A stretch of 64,000 nt of DNA from positions 186,001 to 250,000 of the forward strand of contig JAJNNY010000012.1 of assembly GCA_022453515.1 (NCBI GenBank). Reading direction: 5' to 3'. Below the pieces are notes generated by a model. That model was not told the DNA's origin. It worked only from the letters and a program-made list of their open reading frames with translations, and searched no databases. This document shows, piece after piece, positions 30,903 to 42,880 of this stretch (its first letter is position 1; every line of letters starts with the position of its first letter). The position numbers and the translations under genes were made by a program. Origin of the DNA: Astrocystis sublimbata. Lineage: Eukaryota > Ascomycota > Sordariomycetes > Xylariales > Xylariaceae.

Positions 30903-33585
30903 TTTGTAAGTATATCAAATCCGACAGTGCTCGGGCAAAAAAAGACCAAGACCTAGGTAGAATCGAGAAATCCCGATGGGGAGGGCGCTTGATCAAACGT
31001 GCGGTGGTCGCGGTTCAGGCCTGCGTGGATGTTCGTAAGGATGAGGAATGTGTGGATAATTGGAAGAAAATACGGGTAGACCAGCCGCAGAACAAATAGG
31101 AGCTGCGAGCAGCAGAAATGGCCTCTCCCTTAGACGCTGACGGGGACTCCACATCCGCCGCCAGCTGAAGCCAGGGGCAACCCTCGGGACAATGCTATTT
31201 ATTGCTTCCAGGTGCCTGCCTGCCTAACCCAGATAGGTAAGGTAGAGGAAGGAAAGGCCTCCTGTAGGTGGCCTACAACGGGCCGCGGCCAGAACCTTAG
31301 CATCTTAGGTAGCCTCTGGCCCTCTGCTGCCTTTACGCGCCTGTAACCAGCTCGCCAGCGGCCACCACCCCTCCCCACCTTGCAACCCAAGCGCGGCCGA
31401 TAAGTGAAGCCCAGCACCAGCGATTGCTCAGCGTTTGTCGGCGGCTGTTGGGCGGTTACCCATGCCGCCCTCTCTCAACCAATCAACCTACCCCATACCT
31501 AGAAACCGATAGACGCTGAAACCTGAACTAAGATACCCGACCGACGATGTTAGGCTACGATCTAACCTTAGAATCTACAGTATTGTAACAGCATTGGAAC
31601 GAGATGGTGGACGGGGGAGCTTTCTGTCCTCTCAATGCAGCGTTGTTACTCGATGGGTTGGTTTCCTGCCGTGCTCTCGCCCATTGGCCATTGGCTGTAG
31701 ATTCGCGATGCACACCCCTGCTCTCAACCACTTATGAAACGCGCACTGAGTTTTTAACACCATGACAACTCAAAGCACTATATGTCGACTCGTTACCGTT
31801 GCATCTAGACACACGCTCCTACATTATGCATGACCGCGAGTCTCTGACTCACCTGCCAAGGGCCGATACTGGCTCGCTATTTCACTCTCCTTGTCACTGA
31901 CGTGGTCGAGTCGATCGGAAAGCATCGATTAATCAATCAATGGGAGGCAGGAATTGGAACTAAATAGTGGGTGTTTGCGAGAGTGTAACTGCAGAAGAAG
32001 AAGAAAGAAGAAGAACTCAACGCCGGTAATAAGTACCGTTCTTTACGGTGCAGGGATAGAAAGGCCCGTCAGGCCCGTTACGCTATCCCAGATCTGCCAC
32101 TGTTGTCCAGCGTAGGTACCCAGGTATTACTCCAGAAACCGGGTGGGGGGCCGGGCACTGTTTGAAAGGCCTACTGAAACATGACATCTTGCCGCGTGGC
32201 CAATCGACCGCTGCTTCCCATATCAACTGGCGCGCAACGGCTTCGACTGTAGCAGCACTCGCAGCACCAACTATTGGACAACCACAACGCCGTCGCCCCG
32301 GCCGTGTCTTCACTATCCCCCATCCCTATCCATATCCCCTCGCCCCCCTGGCCTGCCTTATGCCACAAGGCAGCTTCTCACCCAGCTCCTCCCTCCCCAA
32401 GGCTCGGTGCTGCAACATAGGTGTACGCACATCGCACCAGTAGAGCAGTAGATGCCCGGGGATGTGCTGGGCCCATACCACTTACAAACTACGGGTGCGG
32501 TGGTGCCATGCCCATCAGAACATGGTTGGTTGTACGTGGGCCACCACCATTGGCGATTCGCCCTCGACCTAAGTAGCCGGGTCGGCGCGGGTGGTGCACT
32601 ATGAGCCTGCACGACGCGTTACCGTGCAGGCTGGCAGGACACTCGGCCAAGTCACTCGATGAGAAGCGAGCGAGCGAGTCCGGTCCCCGGACAGGATCCG
32701 GGCGAGAGCCAGCAGCCAAGCCAGCCCAGTTCGACAGACCCACGACCCACGCCGGCTGCATGGCATAGCAAGGGTCAGCCAAGGGTACAGCTTCGGCAAG
32801 GGAGCAAGGGAGCATTGGCGGCTGACAGGGGGCCCATCTACGCGATCGAGAGACATTGCGCCTAGCGGACATCTATTGGTTCTCAGGCAAGGAAACGCAT
32901 CTTCACCTTGGATGCGAAACATCCCAGATTCCAACCCGCGGTTCGACAGGCTCGACGGCTAGGTAATTAGCAGTTCTATGTCTCGTGTGCAGCTCATATT
33001 AAATCGGGCGGGCCGCCCTGTAGATGCTTTGATAGCCGTCTCCCTCTTTTTGTCCTCACGACTGCTAAAACGATTGCTCGGTAATCTATACTTAGGTACC
33101 TAACCTAGAGCGTTGCTGGTGCACCTCTGTTTCTCTTATCTACCTCTCTTTCTCTTATTATACGCCTGAGGCTCTTGGTTATACGTTTAAGGTCCTTGAC
33201 GGTCAACCGTAGCTTTTGTTTGACAAACAACCGCCCACCCTCGATCACCCTTGGCCTCTTTCATTAGACAGTCTCGACAAGTCTTTAACCGACTGCAACT
33301 GTGTGTGTGTGTGGCCGCTTTCTTTTGCCACCACATCCTTTTTCGATTCTTAAATAATACATCTCCTCTTGACACAAGGCGACTGTTCCCAAACCCTTCC
33401 ACTCGGACCACCCACCGACCTTACGTTCTGTCTGTTCTACCCACGTTCATTCGCACCAACGTTCCCATATCTGCCGGACGGATTTTCATTCTTGGCTCCT
33501 CGATCTCTTCGATACAATCATTTCACTCAACTGCAGGCAGTTCAAACGTTGGTACACCTTATCTTGATGCACTTTTGCCCACCGG
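30903..33585. other. Divergent promoter region, 2.7 kb, no gene seen
   Basis: This lies between SERF (minus) and the MARVEL-like gene (plus). It includes a GAA-rich tract at about 31995-32018, a CCAAT pair in CCATTGGCCATTGGC (31681-31695), a GTGTGTGTGTG run near 33301, and a CT-rich likely leader from about 33,040 to the start at 33586. Frames in the GC-rich 32.1-32.9 kb part look non-coding. Confidence 0.45.
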
Positions 33586-34563
33586 ATGGCCACCCAGCAA
33601 CCGCAACAGCCCACTAATCCTAATACACAGCAGAAGAAGAAGAGAGATACTACCCTGAACATTGCGAAGTTTCTCGCCATGTTTGGAACTAAGAGTCCCT
33701 CCGGCTTCCAGGGCCATGCCTACATCATCCTGCAGGTCATTCGATTCTGCAATGTCGCTGTTCTCCTGGCGGTCATGGCAGCCTCGGTGCTCATGCTCAT
33801 CTTCGCCAAGTTGCCAAACGGCTTCCAATTCTTCGCCGATGTAGTTCACGCCTTGGTCTTCTTCTTCGCTGCCCTTCTCATTTACACGGAAATTGGTGTG
33901 TGGCGTAAGGGCCAGGAGTTTATCGCCAGAGCCTGGCCAATGCTCGGTCCAGACCGAGGGTTCAGCGGACTCGGCGCTATCATGATCCTCATTGGTTGCC
34001 ATCTTCTCGGCGGCCTGAACAGCGGCTTATACACCTCGGACGACGTGCCATCTCAGATTTCCCAGGTCATCATTGGCGCCGGCATCATCTCTCTCGCCTT
34101 TGGGTTCACCAACATCTTCGCCTCGCTCGTTTTCAAGAGCGCCGATGTGCGAGCACGCGAGATTCGAGAGGCCGGAGCGACCACACGAGACCTTGAATAT
34201 GGGGATGGTGGCTACAGCTCCCGCTCCAACAGCACCCGAAAGCCCAACATCAGCGGCCCTATCCGCATGGATAGCCAGAAACAATTTGCAAAGGGACAGC
34301 CCCACGAGTACTATGGCGAAGACGCCAAGTCACTGGAGTCCTACGAAACCCGCCACAGCCCCATCGCACCTGACTACAGTCGACCCCCCTCTGCCATGCA
34401 CCCCGCGAACCGAGAGGATAGGAATACCGTATACTCAGAGGACAGCCTCCTTGCACCGCCGAACCCGGCACATCTCCCAAACAGGAATACATCATATTCC
34501 GAAGCCAGTCACATTGACAGGTTCGGTCCTCACAACACCAATAACAACAAGGAATTCATTTAA
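33586..34563 (+). CDS. Four-TM MARVEL-like (DUF7598-type) membrane protein
   Basis: A single-exon gene of 325 residues. Four predicted membrane helices lie at about 52-74, 83-104, 127-146 and 159-183. A short Gln/Pro-rich then Lys-rich N-terminus (PQQPTNPNTQQKKKR) precedes them, and a 140-residue hydrophilic tail rich in Ser, Tyr, Pro and Asn follows. GHAYIILQVIRFCNVAVLLAVM in the first helix and a YTEIGVWRKG loop recall fungal MARVEL-like proteins annotated as DUF7598. Both ends should face the cytosol. The tail has repeated TVYSEDSLL / TSYSEASHI motifs, possible phosphorylation or adaptor sites. The function is unknown; a plasma-membrane domain role is inference. It has a long pyrimidine-rich leader. 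Confidence 0.8.
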   Translation: MATQQPQQPTNPNTQQKKKRDTTLNIAKFLAMFGTKSPSGFQGHAYIILQVIRFCNVAVLLAVMAASVLMLIFAKLPNGFQFFADVVHALVFFFAALLIYTEIGVWRKGQEFIARAWPMLGPDRGFSGLGAIMILIGCHLLGGLNSGLYTSDDVPSQISQVIIGAGIISLAFGFTNIFASLVFKSADVRAREIREAGATTRDLEYGDGGYSSRSNSTRKPNISGPIRMDSQKQFAKGQPHEYYGEDAKSLESYETRHSPIAPDYSRPPSAMHPANREDRNTVYSEDSLLAPPNPAHLPNRNTSYSEASHIDRFGPHNTNNNKEFI

Positions 34564-36194
34564 AGTTCCTTTTTCTTCTTCTTCTTCGAGAGAACTGGTG
34601 TAAAGCAGCGAGGGGTATGTCTTTCATTTGTGGAGCAAATTGCATAATATTGAAGAAAGAGGGGCGTTTCGGGAGAGGTTGGAGTTCTTTGATATCCTTT
34701 GATTTACACATGTATAAAAGCGACCAATCTACTTTGTTTTGTTTTGGTATCTCTTGAGGTGTCAAGGATACGTATCTCCAGCGGCATTGTTACTAGGTAC
34801 TAAGTACCCTAGCGGAAGGTCTTTATGATGCCCTTTCATCACATCTTACCGTGCTACCAATCGCACGGCCAACTCCATAGAACTAGAGGAGTTACAGCTC
34901 ATCAAGCCACAAACGCAGACAGAGAGATACCTCAGTTTCACATCACATCAAACAAGAGGCACCCAAGAATGCAGGGATTATAACAATAAAGTCATATGTA
35001 GAATATCCATGATTCTGATATCCGAGACCTTGGGGTTTCTACCTCAGCTGCTTTGTAAATACGATTGTCAGAATCAGGTAGTAGGACTAGAAACTTGTAC
35101 ATGGAAGCTGCTGCAGCCGGTCCGGAGCGAGTAAATGTTGGTTCCGTTCCACGTCGTAGTGTGATGCCCTAAGCTAAGGGCAAATTATGGCATGGGCTTG
35201 CAGAGCCCTGCAGGAATATGTACACGTATGAAAGGCAGGCAGGTACCTCCTTGCCCGTATCAAGCAGGGCAGGTACGGCTTAGTGTGAGGTAGTAGGTAC
35301 CTCGAAACAGTGGGGGCACATGAGGTAACAAGTCACTATCAACTTATCTAGCAGGCAGTTATCACGTGACTGCTAGAGGTCAGCCAAAGGCGTCCACTTT
35401 ATCCACCAGAGGGAGCTAAAGTACCTAAGTACCTGCCTTGTGCTCGCTGCTCACTTGCTCAGGCCGTCGGCAAAAAGCATCCCTCGTTGTTGATCACTCC
35501 CTCACTCTCCCACCGCGTGTCTGTATCCTGTATCTTTCCATCTTCCACATCGCCATACCCAGTAGCGCCATCACCATACGACCCCCGCGATCCTTAACGA
35601 GACGTAGCCAATTCATAGAGGTTCTCATTCGTTCTTCAGAGACCAGCCCCGGTTGCCTTTCCTGTCCTTCACCAGCGCCGCCGACCTGGCCATCTGTGCT
35701 TCCTCGCAAGACCTCGAAACCATCTCGACAGACTCCGACTCCCGCAGCCCACCGGTTGTTGACTTCCCTTTGATGTTCAGTAGTGCTTGATGGGAACGGG
35801 AGAAGAAAGTGCTGGCTGCGCGTGGTGGACAAATACATTTTGCTAGGGGATTTAATGAGGAGAATGTGTTGAGCGCCTCCAGAATTCTACTGTTGCTCGC
35901 TCTCGCACCTGTGGCACATGCGAGCATCTGCAAGGACGCGTCGCAGAGTCAACGAATCTCAGTGCTTCATATCTCTTTTGGTGAAGACATTGCAATAGGT
36001 GGCATCCTGCCTTCTGCTTCTGTGACATCGTCTGATCCTTAGCGATCCTAATCAACACACTACTTACTTTCGCCGGGCAACGTTGTAGAGTTGCTGGACA
36101 AGGCTAAGGCTTTGGCATCGCGCACCGCCCCGAGACGGATCGCTTCGCATCATTAACCGCTTCTCTTGATCTGTGTGTTCGCAATAATACAACC
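34564..36194. other. Intergenic between MARVEL-like gene and PCF11
   Basis: The start is a CT repeat (TTCTTCTTCTTC) in the 3' flank of the MARVEL-like gene. TACCTAAGTACCT motifs occur at about 34793-34810 and 35421-35436. The last 700 bp are probably the PCF11 promoter and leader. No additional gene is supported. Confidence 0.45.
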
Positions 36195-38607
36195 ATGTCT
36201 TCGTATTCTGAGTCCGAGGCCGTTGCTAAAGACTTCCGCGAGGCTCTCGAGGATATACAGACCATCACACGTCCTGAAATCTCCAACCTCACCATCATTG
36301 CCCGCGAGAACATCGAGCACGCGCTGGCCATCTCTGGCGCTTTAGTTGAACACATCAAACGAGTAGGTTTCACAGACAAAGACTTCCCTACCCGGACTCC
36401 CCATCACTGCAATAGCTTCTTTGCCCCCTCCCAACATGGATTGCCGGTTTCGCCTCAACGAGTCGACTAACAATTGCGATAGGCTGCACCGCACAAGAAA
36501 CTTCCCCCCCTCTATGTCCTCGATTCCATCGCAAAGAATGTCGGCACGCCCTACACGCTGTTCTTCAGCCGGAAGCTATATCAGACTTACATGGACGCAT
36601 ATGCCATGGTTGATATGTCTACTCGGAGGAAGCTGGAGGAGATGCTCAAGACTTGGAAGGAACCTGTCCCAGGCTCAATCGACACCAGGCCTGTGTTCCC
36701 CCCTGACGTGGTGCGGCCAATCGAGAATGCGCTCATCAAAGTGAGGACAACCGCAATACAACAAGATCAGGAGAGAATGAGAACCCAGCAGCAGTTATAC
36801 GGACGGGGTAGGGCAGGGCCAGGAATGCCATATCGGGAGACGCCTACTCCGCCAGGTGCTCGCCCCCCTCCCCAGGTCCATGCATACCATACACAGCAGC
36901 CTCCGATGCAGCATCCAAACGGCAGCTCTTACAACTCGGCGGCCCAGCCACCGGCCGCTGCTCACCAACCACAGCCCGTAAGTCTCATGGTGCTATCTAG
37001 AATTGGACAGGACAGAAAGATTAACATTGGGACCAGCCTACCATGAATGCTCCATCAAGGTCTACACCACAGCCTATTTCATCGAGTGCCTTCCAGCCTC
37101 CCCATATGGGAGGTTATGGCATGACACAGTTTGGGATCAGCGTAGATGCATTGAATGATGATATTCAGCAACTAACCGCGGCGTTCAAGGCACAGCTTGC
37201 GCAGCCACCTCATGACCCTATAATGCAGACTAAGCTCAAGGCGTTGATGGACTTGCAAACTATTTTACAAACACAAAATCTGCCACAAGAGCAGTTAGTG
37301 CTTGTTAAAAATCAAATTGCTGATCTTGCTGTGAACATGAGGGCACCCCCAGCCCGAACCCCTACACCTGTATCACTATCAAATCCCGTAGCAGTAGCTC
37401 CTCCACCAGTGGCGGCACCACCACAGGTATCTTTGGATTCCTTGTTTGGAACGGGTGCTCTGGCTGCTCTGATGGCTCGAAGTTCTGCCACGCCACAAGT
37501 CTCTACACCTCAGCCGCCTCCTGCCCCTGCACCTATTCGCTCTCCCACCCCTCAGAAAGTTGAGCCTCAGAAAGCAGCACCTGCTCCGGCGGATCCAGCC
37601 GCTCTCATGAACATGCTGAGGCAGGCAGGTATGCTGCCACCACCCACACCAGCAACTGGTGCAACCCCATTGCCGAGTGTAACACCGTCAACCACTCTGC
37701 CCTTCCCCCTACCCCTACCCATACCTCTCCCGCTTCCTGGGTCGGCAAAAGGCAATATACCAACACCGCCGGGGACAATTGAAAGTCTTACAAATGACAT
37801 ACCGCTAAAAGCATCATCTCTGAAGCAGTACGTGGTGGCTATAAATGAATTACTTGTAACAAGAGCTGACCCTGAAGTAGATTTCGTCCTCAATTGCTCC
37901 CACTTCTGTTTGAAGCCCAGGGGATCCAGTGTACGCAGTGTGGTCGACGGTTCCCAACAACTGAAGAGGGCAAGAGGAGGAAAACGCTCCACATGGATTG
38001 GCACTTTCGTGTCAATCAGCGGAGCAATGACACCGAGAAAAGAGGTCTGCACCGCAGCTGGCTCGTTGATGAGATGGTAAGCATTCTTGTTCCCTCGTCA
38101 TTTGCGACTTACGTCAGTGCTCTTTTTCTAACCGCAACAGGACTGGATCAACACGCGAGAAACCATTGATCAAGACCGTGTCGCCCAAGCTGGTGATGCT
38201 TCGGCAGGCTCGGGCAGCGCAGCCGCGAAAGCCCCTCAGATCGAATACATACCAGTCCCCGACGATCCTGTGCTCGCAGCCAGTGTGTGTCCGATCTGCC
38301 AGGACAAGTTCGAGACGAGGTGGCTGGACGACGCACAGGAATTCGTGTGGGCCGACGCAAAGATGATCGGTGATCGAATCTTCCATGCCAGCTGTCACCG
38401 AGAGGCGTTTAGAGACGGAGGTGCTGCTCCTGCCGCGTACTCCCGCGGTACACCGGAGCCGGTGCTCGGAAAGCGAAAAGCGGAGGTGAGTTGCTAGTCC
38501 CAAGAGACAGCTCGGCTAGAAGCTAGGTCACGAACCTATAACTAACATGTATTAAGCAGGATGAGCTCGTATCTCTGCGCAACAAGCTTAAGGTAGAAGC
38601 AGTATGA
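36195..38607 (+). CDS. PCF11: mRNA cleavage and polyadenylation factor Pcf11 (CID protein)
   Basis: Six exons: 36195-36362, 36483-36977, 37037-37827, 37881-38076, 38141-38485 and 38560-38607; the product is 680 residues, and all joins keep frame. Pcf11 is in CF IA and couples RNA polymerase II CTD binding to 3' end cleavage and termination. The CTD-interacting domain (about 1-140) contains FREALEDIQTITRPEISNLT and KKLPPLYVLDSIAKNVG, joined across intron 1. A Pro/Gln-rich middle follows. Two C-terminal zinc motifs flank the Clp1-binding region: CTQC (502-505) with His522/His526, and CPIC (600-603) with FHASCH (631-636). Intron 3 (53 nt) is the least obvious, but removing it restores FRPQLLPLLFEAQG, as in relatives. 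The last exon codes for only 15 residues. Confidence 0.93.
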
Positions 38608-41482
38608 CCTCAGGCCGTCTAGCGTTGGTCATAGCAAAAGAGTGACTGCCAGGGAACGGCACAGATCTCTCTCAGGGATTTCAGTACAACGATAGGGGAC
38701 GCAGTCCTTATGCCATGCTACTAAGACAGCTGAGTAATTAGGTCGCCAATCCCTTCATGGTGATCATCAAAAGAAACAGGAAGCATTTGCATCATATCTG
38801 GCGTTATGGGATTAATTATCCATTCTATGAGAGCTATACAGAGGAATTTAACCCTGCATTTGACCGGCAGTGTGTGTACGGGCATGGAGGAGTAGGATAG
38901 AGCTCTTGGGACTTCGCCTTTGGGGGCCAGCACGGCACTCTTCCCGAGCAAGTCAGAGTAAATTATGCCATTGCGCGCCGTAATTCGGCTAGCTTACATA
39001 CTTATTTCTCTACACATATAGTAGATCGAATACAACTGAGCCAATGTGCATACCCGTATCTTGAAATTCTCCGAGATATCCTTGATCATCTCGAACATGG
39101 CGTTTGCCAGAACCTGATTTATTTGCCCCATGTGTCCGACTTATCGGTGACAGAATGCCGTTACCTCTCCCGCGAGAGGTTGGGTTCTTCGGTTGCAACC
39201 TGACCTGTAGAGCTGTCACTGCTCTACATGCGTCATCCCAGTTTGTTGCCGGTGTTGTGTGCGTGTCAATGCAGCAGTTCTACATATGTATGTATACGCA
39301 CGGAAACGCACAGACGCTCTTTGCGCGGCAGCTCTTTGTTCTCCGCAGGTTCTATTGCATACCTGTACATAACATGGGGCTTATTCCTGATACTATACTA
39401 CTTAGTATGATGATATACATGATTGTTCCACGTGTGCGTTCGTGTGTGTTAATTAACCTCGTGTCCATATATAAGCTTCGACTTGCATACGACCAACCGG
39501 CCAACCGACCAACCAGCAAAATAGCTATCGCCAGTTCGCTGCCATGCAGAATGCTATAGGTTCGATTTTTGCTGCACCTAAATGCTACTTGCAGCAGCAA
39601 CTGCACTCGAGACATGCAAACTCCACTACACTTCCACGTTTCTGCAGTTTGGTGCTGCGATCAGACACTAATTAGCGTGTTATCCCTCCTGGTTTTTTTG
39701 CTTTTTCTTTTTTTTTGTTACAGTAGCAGATGGGAAAGTCAGACCATGTATTTTCCCCATTTCAAGGATGCAGGTTACAACGGTGCAAGTTGTTGCAGTG
39801 ACACTTGGACCTTGCCTACCTACCTCTGGCGGTGAGTGCCGTCAATAATATGACTTGCGCGACACCCAGGTAAATTTGCCTAACCTGGCACTTGGCTGAG
39901 AAACACTGCCAAAGATCGACACGAAGGAAATGTGTTTCCTTGATTGATTGATTGATCATCACCGTTTGACTTACACGTTTTGTACTGGCAATCAATCTGG
40001 TAACGTTTGTTGTTGCGATTGACTATTGCTTGCTATATTGGGTTGTGTTGCGCTTAGCTTACTTAGCATGTGTGACGTGGCGGATACGCGAGATCCCGGG
40101 AGCCATTTCTTCCCGAGCCCGTCAATATCTATCTGTTACAAGTCATGTTTCCTAAAATGAGATATATATTTATATTTATGTCGGTTTGTATGAATGTAGC
40201 TAAACTTTATCTACCGGCATACTGATATTCAAAGGAAGATCGTATTGATCGAGTATTCACATCGCTCCATGTAGCTTAGTATGCATATCGCAACAAGCAG
40301 TAAGCTGTGCTTAGTCATATCGACTCCATTACCTGGAGTGTTAGTCACGTCGTTATTGTGTAGGGTGCCTGTTTAAACGATTGAGTTAGAATTAAAAAAA
40401 AAAAGAAAAGTATTGTATGATTACTTCATAGTATTTGGCCTGTGTGACTGCTACTTCGTGATTATGACGGCAATTATAAGTAGCAGAGCTTACACATTGC
40501 GCAGCTGGTGGCATACGTGACTCAGAGATCTCACAATTGACAACTTCATCTCTGATTCTTCGGATATCATTATGACTTATTATTGTCTTTCTATTGAAGA
40601 CAACGTCATAATTGATTGCTTGGCAATTTGATGCTGCTGTACAAGTCGTGTACATGAGTAAATGCAGACAGCATTAGAGGGAATTCGGTGCCGTGAAATA
40701 CAGTCCATTGCGTGAAGACCCTTGGTGTTCCAGAAAGTGAAGGCTTCAACAAGACCTAGGGAGGTGCCACAACACTGGTAGGTCTTAGCATGTTGAGCTC
40801 TATTCAGTTCTGCTACTACATATGTATATAAGCTACAGTCACAATTGCCATGAAGAATGCTCTAGGTATAACAGGAATCATCACAGCAAGGGTGGGATGC
40901 TTGAGTAACTGTAGTACACCACGAACCAGCGTGTGCTTCAGTTGGTAGGCGGAAAATCGGTAGGTTTATAAACCCATCAAAGGCTGCGAATCAAAATATA
41001 GTCAACTGTGTGGAAGACATATTGGGTCGGATAATGAACACTAAGACTTCATAAAATATCGTGAAGAAGCAAATAAGTTGTTGAATATCGTGGGTTATGT
41101 CTTCGTGTTAAAAACAGGTCGGGTCAAGTCTTTCATAATAGCGACAGATGCTCAATATCTCTTAGAGGTATCTCTATTCATTTTCTCTTCCGGCGCTCAA
41201 TTGAGAGTAGACACTCTTCATGACTAAAGTATCTCACAACCCAAAGTTTACTATCACCCACAGTGATAGCACAGTTGATTGCGATTCAAGTTCTGATGTT
41301 GATATCGATCTAGATGGATATCCAATGTGCGATCTGCAAGCGGCAATGCACTAATTATCAAGAACCTGACCGCTGCTAAGTCTGCTAACTGATTATACTG
41401 AGAACCTCTATGTAGATATTACAATTATACTATACCGCACCCCTCCGTTCCACTCCATTCCATGCTAGTGCCTCGTCGGAAC
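38608..41482. other. Gene-poor 2.9 kb, AT-rich toward the LicD gene
   Basis: Between convergent PCF11 (plus) and the LicD-family gene (minus). It contains a (TTGA)n tract at about 39940-39956, a poly-A run at 40396-40410, and tracts rich in A+T at 40150-40650. Open frames at 39104-39559 and 40392-40655 have no recognisable product. A small acidic frame at 41220-41354 is listed under findings. Confidence 0.45.
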
Positions 41483-42880
41483 TTATACTTCAACTATCAC
41501 ATCTTTGTAAACAACGACGGGATTGGTGCTACCGTCCGCTGGTTGGGGATGGTTTTGATGCTCTAGCTGCACCGGCGGCTGTTGCTGTGATGGCTCTTTC
41601 CTTGGCTCCTCCTTTGGCATCTGCTGTGGCTCATCTTTTGACTTCTCCTGTGACTCGTCTTTCGGTTGCAAAACCCATTGCTTGAGTCCAGATGACCAAT
41701 AATGGCTTCAACGAGATGGAGCGTTCAGTTAGCGGAGTCGAGTTTTTATATCCAGCAATATGTAAATGACAGCAATCGAACCACGTGCGGCCAGACGGCG
41801 CAATGGCATACAAGCTGAAAAGGGGGACAAACGGGAAATAAGAGGAAATAAGGGAGTAAGCGAGGATCGGATTTGGGGGGGAACGTACCCATGGTAATTT
41901 TCCAGGACCAAGCTGTTCGCTTTGTATTCGTCGACCAGGATTTTCTCGAACGCGTACGGGATCAAGGCCTCCACATCCTCGAACTCGGTGCGGCGCATTG
42001 GCCAGAGTTCGTCGGTGCGATAGCGGTGGCGATTCTTGCAGCTCCAGACGCCGGGGGAGTGTTCGGGATCTCGCTCGCGGACGACAGTGAGATCGATGAA
42101 CAAGCCATTGTCGGTGTCGATCCAGCGGCCGTCGATTATGTTAGATCCGTCGCCCTTGTCCATGGCGCCGTGGTACGGATTGATGTCTAGGAAATATTTC
42201 TTTCTTTTCATACGTCCATCACGACTGACACTAGCATCAACCGCCTTGCTATTGAGATCTATACCCATACCCCTAGCAATAGAGTCGGCAGCGGTGTTGA
42301 TGTGTAGCTTCCCTTCGTTCTTGTCTTTAGAATCGAAAGTCTCGTAAAGGTACTCGTGCATGGTCCTATTATACCGCTCGCCCAGAAACGCCATCGTTTG
42401 CCAGCTGAGCTGGACGTCGAGGTCATGGTCCCAAGGCATGACGTGTCCGTTCCACCACCATCCCAGCAGCGAGCCATGCGCCAGCCATGTCTCGACGCCG
42501 AGAGCATTGCAGGTCTTCAGGTAAGACCGAATAAGGTGTCGCAGCATGACCTTATGATCATCGTAGGCCACTATGCCGCGAAAGTACCGTTTATCGTAAT
42601 GCCCTGTCTTCATGTCCATCCCAGCCTCATTAAAGTATTTGAACTCTTTTGGTATGGTGTCTTTCGGCTTCTTCTCTTTCGGCTTCGGGGCGGTCGCGGG
42701 CACGGGTACGGGTACGGGTGGTTGTTGCTGCTGTTTTGCATCGTGCTCTGTGGAATTGACTTGCACCGCCAATCTCTCTGTTGGTATTGCTTGCCTCGTG
42801 ATCACTTTTGTTTCTACCACTACTATAGGCGATGCTTGTATGGCCAGGAAAAGCATCGAAAAGGGGTGAAGGAAACGCAT
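41483..42880 (-). CDS. Secreted/Golgi LicD-family (fukutin-like) phosphotransferase
   Basis: Exon 1 is 42880-41889 and exon 2 is 41705-41483, with a 183-nt intron; the product is 404 residues. A signal peptide (MRFLHPFSMLFLAIQASPI) leads into a VPVPVP/Lys-rich linker. The LicD core begins with VETWLAHGSLLGWWWNG (129-145) and has DHDLD (151-155), the metal-binding acidic motif of this nucleotidyltransferase-fold family that transfers phosphocholine or sugar phosphates. Family members in fungi resemble Mnn4-type mannosylphosphate factors, so cell-wall glycan modification is likely (inference). Removing the intron continues YHG into HYWSSGLKQW, as in relatives. The tail is low complexity, rich in Lys, Glu, Gln and Pro (repeats like KDEPQQMPKEEP), and ends DVIVEV. 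The long intron has CTAACTG before its acceptor. Confidence 0.85.

Noticed and set aside
35809..36042. Secreted-peptide-like frame before PCF11
   Set aside because: It has a hydrophobic stretch but starts at GTG with no usable ATG, and lies in the likely PCF11 leader.
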